From positions 1-30,819 of the forward strand of contig CAZORL010000018.1 of assembly GCA_964582375.1 (NCBI GenBank): 30,819 bases of DNA, written 5' to 3'. The notes under the pieces were generated by a model. It was not told the origin of the DNA. It worked only from the letters and a program-made list of their open reading frames with translations, and did not search any database. The translations under genes and the position numbers were made by a program. Within the stretch, counting starts at the first letter, position 1. Each line of letters begins with the position of its first letter. Source of the stretch: CAKSQF01 sp964582375. Lineage in GTDB: Bacteria; Bacillota; Clostridia; Oscillospirales; CAG-272. Positions 15,501 through 23,028 of the stretch are shown here, one piece after another.

Positions 15501-16594
15501 GAAACGAGCAGTTCGTCCTCGCTTATCGCATAAGGATATTTGTACACCCTGCCCTCCTGGAAGAAGGCTGTGTCGTTGCTCTCCGACTGGTCGAGCTGTT
15601 TGGTCGCGCTGTCGGGCCAAATATAGGTAAGCGATTTTTTGTCATTTCTGCCGTTTGCAGTATCGACAAGGGCAAGCTTGCCGCACTGATAAATGTGGTG
15701 ACCGCAAACTATCGAGAAATATTTTCCCGGAGAGTTCGGGATCTCTCTTGTGTGAAGAAGCGTCGTCGGGTTGTTGGCATTGTTGCCGAACAGCTCGGTC
15801 TGACCCGTGCCGTCCTCGAACATCTGAAATACCGCCTGAACGTACATCTGATTTCGGTCGTTATAATCCCAACGTGTGTAAATAACTCTGCCGTCGGATG
15901 CGGTCGTCGGATAGGTCGTATGTACCTGATCGTATCCGAGTCTGACAATATTCTTGCCGTCGGCGTCGCACTTATAAAGATTTGATACGGGCGTGATCCA
16001 GCAATCGACTGTCTGTATATCTCGTGTCGAGCTGAAAATTATGCTCCCGTCAGCGGTGAAAACAGGCTCGATATCCGCCTGACCGTTGCCGAAGGTCAGC
16101 TGTGTTTGCTTTTCGGTCGTCAGATCGTAGATATAAAGATGATAATCGTCGTTATCATTCGTTTTCATCGAAAAAACGATCTTTGTGCCGTCGGACGAGA
16201 CATCGGGGTCGCGAATAACGCCCTTTTTCGAGTTGACGAGCGTTTTTTCGTTCTTTACGATCTTCCCGTCCTTTTCGGAGAGGGTGATAAGCGTCATCTT
16301 CGAGCCGGGGCGGAAGGTTGCCTCATTGCCGTCAGCCGAAACATTTCCGTCGCAAAGCTCTTCTGCAAGCCCCTCGGTATAGGCGTAATGCGATCCGCCG
16401 AGCTGTTTGTGATATACGACCACAAAGCTCGTTGCCTGATCCATCAGGTCATCGACAAGTCGGGACTTTTCGATCGTACTGCTTGCCGATATCGGGAAGC
16501 CGATGCAAAGCGCACCGATAAGCGTGACAAGTGCCGCCATGATGACAGTCGCCCTTATGATCGCGCCCTTTTTTGTGAAAGTTGATCTTTTCAT
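12524..16594 (-). CDS. Large diheme secreted protein: PD40 propeller, two CxxCH, glycan-binding-like domains
   Basis: A 1356-aa extracytoplasmic protein with an N-terminal signal or anchor (hydrophobic residues 14-37). Residues about 45-500 carry TolB/PD40-like repeats (DPDVSSDGTKIVFS, EPVFTADGSIIFSS, YPTTASDGRVIYTRWDY), with segments such as GHHIYQCGKLALVD recalling the propeller of hydrazine synthase alpha-like proteins of Planctomycetes (from memory). Two c-heme sites follow: C539-V-G-C542-H543 and C606-V-T-C609-H610, the second in the typical VQPILDKSCVTCHG context. Residues about 680-980 contain two galactose-binding-like beta sandwiches (YIYLNGVRLHADD, NVIAVSLHQHDGG), and about 1220-1350 an F5/8C (discoidin)-like domain. 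GGGAGG precedes the ATG, 19 bp after the upstream gene. I infer surface redox chemistry on or near glycans; substrate unknown. Confidence 0.8.
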   Translation of the reverse strand: MKRSTFTKKGAIIRATVIMAALVTLIGALCIGFPISASSTIEKSRLVDDLMDQATSFVVVYHKQLGGSHYAYTEGLAEELCDGNVSADGNEATFRPGSKMTLITLSEKDGKIVKNEKTLVNSKKGVIRDPDVSSDGTKIVFSMKTNDNDDYHLYIYDLTTEKQTQLTFGNGQADIEPVFTADGSIIFSSTRDIQTVDCWITPVSNLYKCDADGKNIVRLGYDQVHTTYPTTASDGRVIYTRWDYNDRNQMYVQAVFQMFEDGTGQTELFGNNANNPTTLLHTREIPNSPGKYFSIVCGHHIYQCGKLALVDTANGRNDKKSLTYIWPDSATKQLDQSESNDTAFFQEGRVYKYPYAISEDELLVSTAQNYNGGDTVFDIVLMNTDGESVTIAEGSENYPASQIVPVKATSRFARGSSVDYSSDVGTYYVANVYEGQKGIKAGSIKYLRVVGLEFRSSAIGATVGRGTGTSDPYSPISTGNGAWDVKRVLGIVPVHEDGSVLFTVPSEVPVYFQLLDEKGDVVQTMRSWSTLQPGEYFSCVGCHLDKNYAPIASSGVTDAMREGVQTLQKDLWMDGYEEYNDLDPYSGSYVGFDYLSVVQPILDKSCVTCHGDASVAYSQINADILTCNDKSIASKTLPARADDWYYTESALGKDFASAPLDGKWKRAAAPFGRSGSAPGSINTIVDASEVYLRKIVTLTEYDLNCCTLKLNSVYTGKVEIYANGKLIFDGSGAKSDYEEIKLTDKAKSAFVVGKNEMTVKLVANGSYSYFDLSITSAQMGSGKNGELIVTNLFDKGAQWKYFTSESENYSTDTSGDWAKVGFDDGKWKSVNAPLGNRIADQKTDWTQDGKNYLWARKTFNVDDPSKLGESLSIKLSAFYDDTCYIYLNGVRLHADDRWTDDYVTLEVKLPSGTVKRGENVIAVSLHQHDGGYEFDMSAEIVEVAPGSNVSLENIPVLADRMKKNFPLSYLVLTASQAEKNGSVYQFVGNSVNRYTNWVSSMSKCEMLNPYEYGAHNSALIEMLRSGHGGLTDAEIRAIACWIDLGVPCFGSYDAGAEWSSNDRREYDEELNKRNYYNTLDEWAKLTLAGTLPDKEISVTYKPTTGKEVSASGKGIVTLYTSTSYKNGDSVKITLPEGEHYVAVCLSSRVGESILYTKGSEINLSLRALDSCFPNTVKPGLGVTYRNNSITVRLVSEKELAKNHNLARNSYDTSSLTDVYPHVSSSAVKDGRDVYAARNIIDGFSSNKGAGNYPDQSWQPQTIDKTTELKIDFGREVTVDELIVVARCASGDSYFNRITITFSDGTSMKIDLSDSDEAQHIEIGGKSTESITITDFEAAGSVAAISEISVMGCETKK

Positions 16595-16613
16595 CAGTTT
16601 TGCCTCCCTTTCT

Positions 16614-18839
16614 TTATTTCGCCAAAGTCAGCATCGTGGCAGTGCCGTCAATGCTTACCGAAACGGTCTGTGTATTATCGGTTATCTCGATCGGGCTGTC
16701 AAGTATGAGTACTTTCCGCTCACCGAGCGTCAGTGCCCCGATCGACATCTCGCATTTTGCGATCTCGCCGCCGTTTTTGTCACGAAGCACTATCTTCACG
16801 GTTGCGTTTGCCCCGGGCACATCCGACTGACCGACAAGGCTCACGGATGTTATCTTGCGACCCGAGATGACCTTGTTATAAGTTCCGTCGTCAAGGATCA
16901 CCTGCTCGACACCGACACCCTCACCCTCTGCGCCTATCGAGAGTACGAACTCTGCAAGATCGGCGGCATCGGCATCGGATAACGTCTTTTTGGCAAAGTT
17001 TTCGGCAAAATACTTAACGATCTCCTTCATATCGGTAAACTGACCGATATACGACCACGGATAGCTTCGCCAGACCTCAACGAGCGTCGGGGTATCCATC
17101 TGCCTGTATTCCCACGAATCGTCAAACTCAAGTGTCGGACTGTCGTGAAGTTTAAGATCGGTATAAAGCGGTGCGGGATGGCACGCCGCACAGCCGTAGC
17201 TCTCAAAAAGCTCCTTGCCGTGCGATGCCGCCGCCGTAAGCGTTCCGTCATCGTTAAGATAAGGCGAGCTTACCGGTGCGAGCGAGCGCAGATATGCGAT
17301 CATCGCATTTGATATCTTCTCGGCATCCTCGCTCTTATTCCAAAGCGGTGTGCCCGATACCGAGCCAGCGACTCCGTGCTCGCCGTTTGACTCAAGTCCG
17401 GTCGCAAGGCAGGGAGGAGTGCGCATGACATAGACCATGCTCTTGGTCTGTTTCATCGTTCCGACGCCGTCGCCAAGCTCATCCCAGTTAAATCCGCCCG
17501 AGCGTGCCTCGGGATGGCAGGATGCGCAGGACTGCCAATTCTGGTAGCAGATCGTTGCGTCGTTCCAATATATCTCGCCCATTCGCACATCGTCAGCTGC
17601 GGACTGAGATGCAACCGTCAAACTTCCCGAAACGGCAAAGTTGTCCTCGTCAACCACAGTGACCTCGCCCGAGAAATAGTGCGCGACATAAAGCTTGCCG
17701 CCCGAGCGTGCGAGTGCGCGTGCGCCCTTGCCGCCAAGATCGATCCTTGTCTTTGCGTCCTTTGCAAAGGGTATGTAGTTCACGATCTCTTCTTTGGACG
17801 AGATCGGAAGCTTATTTGTCGATTTACCGAGCCTTGATACAAGCGTGTCAAGCTTTGACAGCTCGACCTTTACAAGCTCGTCCGTGCCCGAAAGCACACA
17901 ATAGAGCACCTTGCCGTCATCCGATATCTCAATTCCCCACGGATTTGCCGCACCATGCTCGATATCGTCAAGCAGGAATGTGTAATCGACCGCATCGGTC
18001 GAGGCATCGACGATCGTCACCGCATTGGTGTTGACCCATCCCGCATCAAGCTGGGTGGTCGGATACTGATAGCGGCTGACGATATGCGAAACATACAGCT
18101 TTTTGCCATCGGGTGCGGCAACGATGTCCTTAACATTTCCCGAACCGTTCACAAGCTCGATATTCTTGACAAATGTATTCGTTTTCGTGTCGATCACCGA
18201 GATCGATGCCGAGACCTTGTCGGCATTTGCGGCGTCATCGGGCAGATGGCAGGCAACATATATCTTGCCGCCCGCAGCCGCGAGTGCCATAGGCTCACGC
18301 GAGACAGATATCTCGGAGATGACCTTGCCTGCCGAGAGATCGACCACCGACACACTGCAGGAAAATCTGTTTGCGACATAAGCGTATCCGCCCTCGATCA
18401 AAACGGCACTCGGTGTATGACCGACCTTTATCTCGCGCTCGACTTCAAGATCCTCGGAGAGCACGACAAGCCGTCCGCCAAGTGAGCCGACTGCGGCATA
18501 GATCTTGCCTGCTGCGGCACTGACCGCATTTACGGATGCCGATGCCTCATAGGAGCGAGAGAGTCCTCCGTCGGCGGCAAATTTGTAAAGTGCGTTTCCC
18601 GTTGCGTCTGATGCATAGACTGCACCGCCCGAGAGCGTGACATCCGACAGAGAGATGTATCCGTCAACCGACATTTGCGGCGGTGGCGTCTGCGACGGTG
18701 CTGTCGTCGTTCCCGTGTCGCTCGGCTTCCTCTTACAGGAGACGAGCACGAGAGTCATCACACAAAGGCACGCGACAAGCAGAAGAGCTATCAAAAGTCT
18801 TGCCTTTATCTGTCCTTTCGTTATTTTCTTTTCATTCAT
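16614..18839 (-). CDS. Diheme lipoprotein: YVTN-like beta-propeller plus cytochrome c peroxidase-like domain
   Basis: A 741-aa predicted lipoprotein (lipobox LVSC, C35) with a short Thr/Pro linker. Residues about 55-420 are YVTN/NHL-like propeller repeats (YAYVANRFSCSVSVVDLSAGKVISEISV, GKKLYVSH, LYVAHYFSGEVTVVD). Residues about 420-640 resemble the MauG/bacterial cytochrome c peroxidase family, with heme sites C438-A-S-C441-H442 and C550-A-A-C553-H554 and a later MDTPTLVEVW segment. The family's PYxHDG reads PWSYIGQ, so one conserved His is absent. A beta-rich tail of about 100 residues ends the protein. GGAGG at 18848-18852 fixes ATG 18839. It lies 37 bp after ccsA in the same operon. Peroxide reduction or another heme-based oxidation are both possible; lipidation predicts attachment to the outer face of the membrane. 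Confidence 0.82.
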   Translation of the reverse strand: MNEKKITKGQIKARLLIALLLVACLCVMTLVLVSCKRKPSDTGTTTAPSQTPPPQMSVDGYISLSDVTLSGGAVYASDATGNALYKFAADGGLSRSYEASASVNAVSAAAGKIYAAVGSLGGRLVVLSEDLEVEREIKVGHTPSAVLIEGGYAYVANRFSCSVSVVDLSAGKVISEISVSREPMALAAAGGKIYVACHLPDDAANADKVSASISVIDTKTNTFVKNIELVNGSGNVKDIVAAPDGKKLYVSHIVSRYQYPTTQLDAGWVNTNAVTIVDASTDAVDYTFLLDDIEHGAANPWGIEISDDGKVLYCVLSGTDELVKVELSKLDTLVSRLGKSTNKLPISSKEEIVNYIPFAKDAKTRIDLGGKGARALARSGGKLYVAHYFSGEVTVVDEDNFAVSGSLTVASQSAADDVRMGEIYWNDATICYQNWQSCASCHPEARSGGFNWDELGDGVGTMKQTKSMVYVMRTPPCLATGLESNGEHGVAGSVSGTPLWNKSEDAEKISNAMIAYLRSLAPVSSPYLNDDGTLTAAASHGKELFESYGCAACHPAPLYTDLKLHDSPTLEFDDSWEYRQMDTPTLVEVWRSYPWSYIGQFTDMKEIVKYFAENFAKKTLSDADAADLAEFVLSIGAEGEGVGVEQVILDDGTYNKVISGRKITSVSLVGQSDVPGANATVKIVLRDKNGGEIAKCEMSIGALTLGERKVLILDSPIEITDNTQTVSVSIDGTATMLTLAK

Positions 18840-18876
18840 TGATTGATCCTCCGATCTTTTTATTGTCTCGATGCGT

Positions 18877-19653
18877 TCACGCCGAATAGGAATGAACACC
18901 CGACGAAATCATGTTTACAAAGAAAAATGTAATCACTATCCCGACAAAGCCGAGGAGTGCGGGTATCTGCTCGTATTTTTTAAGGCGAGCATCTCTGTGA
19001 AAGTGAAGATACACGGTATATGTCAGCCATGTGATCAACGACCACACCTCTTTGATGTCCCACGACCAAAAATGTCCCCAGACCTCATTTGCCCAGATCG
19101 CCCCGAAGAACATGCCCATCGTCATAAACGGGAAGACCACACAGACCGAATCATACACGCCCTGCGAAAGCTTTGCGGCAGACGGGCGTCCCCTCATGAT
19201 CACCGAGCCGAGTGCGAAGACAAACGACACCGCGCCCATCGTGTAGGCTATCATGTAAACGAGCACATGCGGCACGAACCAAGGCGATTGAAGTGCAGGC
19301 GGAAATGTCCACTTCGAATTTGCGTCCATGAACAAAAGTCCTACCATTATAACGGTAGGAACGGCGAGGAAAGCGGATGCCATCCACCTGCCGCCGCGAA
19401 AGATACGCATATACGCATATATCGGCAAAAAGCAGATCCCGAGGAAGGTCAGCACCTGATACATGCTGACAAACGGAACGTATCCGTTCACGAGATAATT
19501 GTTAAGAACGAGCGAAAAATTGGCGGCGTAGCCAAGTCCCCAAATAATCGCAAATATCCTGCCGCTCGGCCGTTTTTTTATCGAAAGAACAAACGCCGAC
19601 GCATAGAGGATCGCCGCAAGGGCGGCAATAAGCTTCAAAACAAGCGTGCTCAT
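18877..19653 (-). CDS. ccsA: Cytochrome c biogenesis protein CcsA/ResC
   Basis: A 258-aa integral membrane protein with about eight membrane segments, the heme-handling subunit of System II cytochrome c maturation. The WWD-type signature W187-ANEVWGHFWSWDIKE-202 is intact, followed by the family-typical WSLITWLTYTVYLHFH. Together with ResB it exports heme and ligates it to CxxCH cysteines outside the membrane. Its ATG overlaps the stop of resB in a 4-base ATGA (19650-19653), indicating translational coupling. It is shorter than many CcsA/ResC proteins but has the core. The next genes encode two CxxCH proteins, which are its obvious clients. No thiol-reducing partner (ResA/CcdA) is in the window. 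Confidence 0.93.
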   Translation of the reverse strand: MSTLVLKLIAALAAILYASAFVLSIKKRPSGRIFAIIWGLGYAANFSLVLNNYLVNGYVPFVSMYQVLTFLGICFLPIYAYMRIFRGGRWMASAFLAVPTVIMVGLLFMDANSKWTFPPALQSPWFVPHVLVYMIAYTMGAVSFVFALGSVIMRGRPSAAKLSQGVYDSVCVVFPFMTMGMFFGAIWANEVWGHFWSWDIKEVWSLITWLTYTVYLHFHRDARLKKYEQIPALLGFVGIVITFFFVNMISSGVHSYSA

Positions 19654-20552
19654 GCCTCATCACCCTCCTTTTTCACGGGTCGAACAAGACACATCATAAC
19701 AGCACCGGAAAGCACCGCGCACATACCGACAATTACCGCATATTCGCCCGGATCTTTCTTAAATGCAAGCGACACGGTCAGCCTGTTTACATAAACATAC
19801 GCCTTTCCTTCATTTATAAGTACTCGTGCGTAGGTCGGACCGTCAAGTTCTCTTGAAAGCAGTGAGTCGCTGATACCCTCGCTGACATAGCCGCCCGCCG
19901 AGCGTGAGTAGTAAAAGATCCTCTCGATCGGGCAGTCCAGCCCCTCAAGCTGTGCCGAAACGGCGTCCCAATCATCGCCCGAGAACACTCGGTCAAATTT
20001 GTAATGCCCGAAGGTGCTCACAAATTCGACACTGCCGTCGCTGTAATCCATAAGATATATCTTGTATCCGCCGCGACGGAGCGTTTTGTTTACCTCAAGC
20101 GTGTCACTGCCGCCGTCCGAGAAAACAAGATCGGCGCGATAATACTTGTCACTGCCGTCCTCGTATTTTTCCACCGTAAAATCATCGACCGAGATGCCGA
20201 AGCCGAAACTCTCGTAATCTCCGTCTTCCTTATAGAAACCGTCGTACCCCTCCCCTACCGAGAAGGAAAGATTATAATACTCGCCCGCGATAACATACGA
20301 GAGAAATCCGACGAGCATCACGAGAATGCCGAGATGGAGAAGGTAAAAGCCTATCTTATACGGTGTCAGCCCGAAATCGTACAGTGCAAGGCAGAGTATC
20401 TGCAAGAGCGCGTATATCGAAAAGATCACGAGCGTCGGGATCGAATGCATCAGCGTCCCGTCATCCTTTGCCGAGGCAACGATACCCATAACAAGCAGTA
20501 CCGTCGCCAAAGAGGCAAGTATTATGTATGATATTCTCCGAAAGCGTATCAT
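19650..20552 (-). CDS. resB: Cytochrome c biogenesis protein ResB/Ccs1
   Basis: A 300-aa ResB-family membrane protein, the second System II subunit, which holds the apocytochrome and partners CcsA. Seen: three N-terminal membrane segments (about 7-28, 37-58, 66-90) with FYLLHLGIL containing H73, a likely heme-contacting His; an extracytoplasmic domain of about 170 residues; and a C-terminal segment preceded by KKDPGEYAVIVGM, the characteristic ResB ending. At 300 aa it is much shorter than Bacillus ResB (about 540 aa), like compact ResB proteins in anaerobes. AAGGAG (CTCCTT at 20561-20566) supports the ATG. It is the first gene of the four-gene cytochrome operon. Confidence 0.9.
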   Translation of the reverse strand: MIRFRRISYIILASLATVLLVMGIVASAKDDGTLMHSIPTLVIFSIYALLQILCLALYDFGLTPYKIGFYLLHLGILVMLVGFLSYVIAGEYYNLSFSVGEGYDGFYKEDGDYESFGFGISVDDFTVEKYEDGSDKYYRADLVFSDGGSDTLEVNKTLRRGGYKIYLMDYSDGSVEFVSTFGHYKFDRVFSGDDWDAVSAQLEGLDCPIERIFYYSRSAGGYVSEGISDSLLSRELDGPTYARVLINEGKAYVYVNRLTVSLAFKKDPGEYAVIVGMCAVLSGAVMMCLVRPVKKEGDEA

Positions 20553-20609
20553 CGGGAATGCTCCTTTGTTGATTATCTCGTTGTTGTCCGTACATACTTT
20601 GTCCGGTAT

Positions 20610-20638
20610 ATTATATCATACACCGAGTAAAATGTAAA
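20610..20638 (-). promoter_or_regulatory. Promoter of the cytochrome operon
   Basis: TTTACA (20638-20633), a 17-bp spacer and TATAAT (20615-20610) on the minus strand, 58 bp before resB. A transcript from here could cover resB, ccsA and both cytochrome genes (about 8 kb) with no internal terminator visible. Confidence 0.75.
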
Positions 20639-20709
20639 TCGGCAGAATGACCAAAAAACACACCCTGTTTTTGTGCAAAACGACGAATGTCGGTGCAAGC
20701 GAATCAACC

Positions 20710-21579
20710 TCAAATATTTCCGTATTTTATCATGCGATATGCCGACGGCGTACACTTCATGTATTTCTTGAACATCCTGTTGTAATAAGTCACGGTGGCA
20801 AATCCGACATCGTTTGATATTTCGGTTATCGATTTTGAGCTTTTTCTGAGCATTCTCTCGGATTTCTGTACTCTGACGGCGTTCAGGTATTCGGTGAAGG
20901 TAACACCGGTTGCCGACTTGAATATCCTGCAAAAATATGAGGGATTGAGCTTCATCAGTGCGCTTACATCCTCAAGTTTCAGGGGATGCTGATAGTTTTT
21001 GTTTATATAATCAAGTGCGGGGGACAGTCTTTCAATGGCTGATGTATCATTTTCACTCTTTCCGCTTATTATATAACCGTCGCGTATCATCAGACCGACC
21101 ACTCTGCATACCGATGCACGCACCATGTACTCATAGCCCTCTTCTCTGTTTATATGTTCATCGGCAAGCGTCCTTATCTCCCGTGCGATCAGTTCGTCGT
21201 CGATCACCGCCGCCGAGACAACACCGTCGGTGGCACGACCTATAAGCATCGCCGCAGGCTCGTCCGAGGCGATGACGGCAAGTCTTGCTTGCAATAGGAC
21301 ATAATTCAGCCCATCGGTGAGTGCAACCGTGTAATGCGGCACGCGCGGTCCTGCGTAAAGCACCTGCCCTGCCGATGCCGTATATTCCTCGCCATCGACA
21401 ACAAGCGACATTCTGCCCGAGCGGACGAGCAAAAGCTCCGCTTCGTCATGATAGTGGAGAGTACAGATCGTGCCCGTGTTTGTCACGGCGTCGGGATCCC
21501 AGCCGATCCGTATTCCGCTTTCGGGCATGTTATGTCCGACTATTTCGTTAACTAATGTGTAAGAGTATTCGTTTGACAT
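20710..21579 (-). CDS. AraC-family regulator with cupin sensor domain
   Basis: A 289-aa transcription factor. Residues about 15-100 form a cupin-like sugar-binding domain (TLHYHDEAELLLVRSGRMSLVVDGEEY, GQVLYAGPRVPHY). The C-terminal 100 residues carry two AraC helix-turn-helix motifs (LKLEDVSALMKLNPSYFCRIFKSATG and SITEISNDVGFATVTYYNRMFKKYMKCTPSAYR). GCGGAG directly before the ATG at 21579 supports this start. It is divergent from the sugar oxidoreductase/isomerase operon and shares an interlocked promoter with it, so it most likely controls that operon and itself in response to a carbohydrate. No clear terminator separates its end from the cytochrome operon promoter 70 bp downstream, so readthrough is possible. 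Confidence 0.92.
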   Translation of the reverse strand: MSNEYSYTLVNEIVGHNMPESGIRIGWDPDAVTNTGTICTLHYHDEAELLLVRSGRMSLVVDGEEYTASAGQVLYAGPRVPHYTVALTDGLNYVLLQARLAVIASDEPAAMLIGRATDGVVSAAVIDDELIAREIRTLADEHINREEGYEYMVRASVCRVVGLMIRDGYIISGKSENDTSAIERLSPALDYINKNYQHPLKLEDVSALMKLNPSYFCRIFKSATGVTFTEYLNAVRVQKSERMLRKSSKSITEISNDVGFATVTYYNRMFKKYMKCTPSAYRMIKYGNI

Positions 21580-21630
21580 AAAAAAACTCCGCAAAAGTCA
21601 ATATTGTGCAAGGTATGGTAAAAATCAGTG

Positions 21631-21659
21631 TAGACTATCTCGTGCATCTATTGTATAAT
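21631..21659 (+). promoter_or_regulatory. Promoter of the sugar operon
   Basis: TAGACT (21631-21636), a 17-bp spacer and TATAAT (21654-21659). Its -10 box forms one half of the palindrome at 21652-21669, and it would read into the -35 region of the opposing araC-like promoter. Confidence 0.65.
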
Positions 21660-21669
21660 TCATTATACA
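21652..21669. repeat. Perfect palindrome spanning both -10 boxes
   Basis: TGTATAATTCATTATACA is an 8-bp perfect inverted repeat with a 2-base centre. Each arm contains a TATAAT, one serving the rightward and one the leftward promoter. Confidence 0.9.
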
Positions 21670-21690
21670 CCATAACTTTGAAAAAGTCAA
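21662..21690 (-). promoter_or_regulatory. Promoter of the AraC-type regulator
   Basis: TTGACT (21690-21685), a 17-bp spacer and TATAAT (21667-21662) on the minus strand. It overlaps the rightward promoter head to head, with the two -10 boxes two bases apart. Confidence 0.65.
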
Positions 21691-21739
21691 CTGTTATTAA
21701 GAATAAACAAAAATAAAAAATAAACAAGGAGAACAAATC

Positions 21740-22921
21740 ATGGCAGACAATCAGAAGAACATCCTTGATGCGTTCAAGGAAAATCAGGAAGAGGTCAAAA
21801 TCGACGCAAACCGCAAGCTCAAGATCGGTATCATCGGAACGGGTTGGATAGCTGATGCACACATCGTCAACTACAAAAAGATGCCCGATGTCGAGATCGT
21901 TGCGGCAGCCGACCTTGTCCCCGGCAAGGCAAGAGCGTTTATGGACCGTTGGGACGTCCCGGACTGCAGATGCTACCTGTCGGGTCACGAGATGCTCGAG
22001 GCGGAGCCGGATCTTGATGCAGTCTCGATCTGCACCTACAACCGTCAGCACGCTCCCTGTGCTATCGATGCACTCGAGCACGGCGTACACGTCCTTCTCG
22101 AAAAGCCCTTCACCGTCACTCTTGACGAGGCTATCGAGGTAATGCGTGCCGAGAAGAAGTCGGGCAAGATCCTCTCGATAGGCTTCCAGCCCCGTTTCAA
22201 CCCCAACATGCAGATGCTCAAGAAATTCGTAGAGTCGGGCGAGCTCGGCAAGGTCTACTACATCCAGACAGGCGGCGGACGCCGTCGCGGCATTCCGACC
22301 CCCTTCGGCACATCCTTTATCGAGGACGGCACTGCGGGCATCGGCGCAATGGCAGACATCGGATGCTACTCGCTTGACATGTGCCTTAACGCGATCGGCT
22401 ATCCGAAGCCCCTGACCGTTACCGGCTTTACCTCCAACTATTTCGGCAAAGATCCCGCATACTTCACCGCTGACGGCAAGCCCGCAGAATATGCAGAGCT
22501 TTTCGACGTTGACGATTTCGCAGGCGGATTTATCCGTCTTGAGGGCGGTATTTTCCTCGACTTCCGTATTTCGTGGGCAATGAACATGGATACCGCCGGC
22601 GACACGCTCATCCTCGGCACAAAGGGCGGTCTGCGCATTCCCTCGACCGAGTGCTGGAACGGCTCGATCGGCGGCCCGATGAAGGTCTATCGCACTCTCC
22701 CCAACTCGAACACCGAAGTTTGCTGGGAGATCCCGATGCTGAACAACACAAACGAGGGCGAGTTCTATTACAAGATCCGCTCCTTCCTCGATGCGATCAA
22801 GAACGGCGGCACATCGCCCGTTCCGTCTTCGCAGATCGTTTACAACCAGGCGATCATCGACGGCATCGTTCGCTCCAACAAGAGCGGTCACGAGATCGAG
22901 ATCGAGATCCCCGAGATCTGA
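21740..22921 (+). CDS. Gfo/Idh/MocA oxidoreductase, tyrosine-type active site
   Basis: A 393-aa NAD(P)-dependent sugar oxidoreductase. A 28-residue polar leader precedes the Rossmann motif GIIGTGWIADAHI. The family lysine motif is E121-K122-P123, and the catalytic region reads MAD206-IGCY210, so the usual His is a Tyr, as in glucose-fructose oxidoreductase-type members. There is no signal peptide. AAGGAG at 21726-21731 fixes the ATG. It is the first gene of the sugar operon and is followed by a strong terminator-like hairpin at 22964-22994, so it may be expressed above the downstream genes. It probably oxidises a hydroxyl of a sugar, glycoside or inositol; the exact substrate is not visible. 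Confidence 0.9.
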   Translation: MADNQKNILDAFKENQEEVKIDANRKLKIGIIGTGWIADAHIVNYKKMPDVEIVAAADLVPGKARAFMDRWDVPDCRCYLSGHEMLEAEPDLDAVSICTYNRQHAPCAIDALEHGVHVLLEKPFTVTLDEAIEVMRAEKKSGKILSIGFQPRFNPNMQMLKKFVESGELGKVYYIQTGGGRRRGIPTPFGTSFIEDGTAGIGAMADIGCYSLDMCLNAIGYPKPLTVTGFTSNYFGKDPAYFTADGKPAEYAELFDVDDFAGGFIRLEGGIFLDFRISWAMNMDTAGDTLILGTKGGLRIPSTECWNGSIGGPMKVYRTLPNSNTEVCWEIPMLNNTNEGEFYYKIRSFLDAIKNGGTSPVPSSQIVYNQAIIDGIVRSNKSGHEIEIEIPEI

Positions 22922-22963
22922 TTTTGAAGATCTGAAAGCAAAGATCAAAACCCGATAAAAAAT

Positions 22964-22994
22964 CGGGGGCTTCCCCCGAAGCCCCCGTTTTTTT
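22964..22994 (+). terminator. Intra-operon terminator with a competing upstream hairpin
   Basis: CGGGGGCTTC (22964-22973) and GAAGCCCCCG (22978-22987) form a 10-bp GC-rich stem with a CCCC loop, followed by seven T. Just before it CCCGAT (22951-22956) can pair with ATCGGG (22962-22967), which would occupy part of the terminator's 5' arm. It lies between the first and second genes of the sugar operon. Confidence 0.85.
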
Positions 22995-23028
22995 GTATTT
23001 TTAGTTTATTTTAAGGAGATAATATAAA

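Noticed and set aside
12524..16594. Hydrazine synthase function
   Set aside because: Only the propeller style recalls HZS alpha; the beta and gamma subunits and other anammox genes are absent, so anammox chemistry is not supported.
21635..22948. 437-aa minus-strand open frame opposite the first oxidoreductase
   Set aside because: Codon bias of the real gene keeps the opposite frame open; the sense frame has Rossmann and EKP motifs and a good ribosome site.
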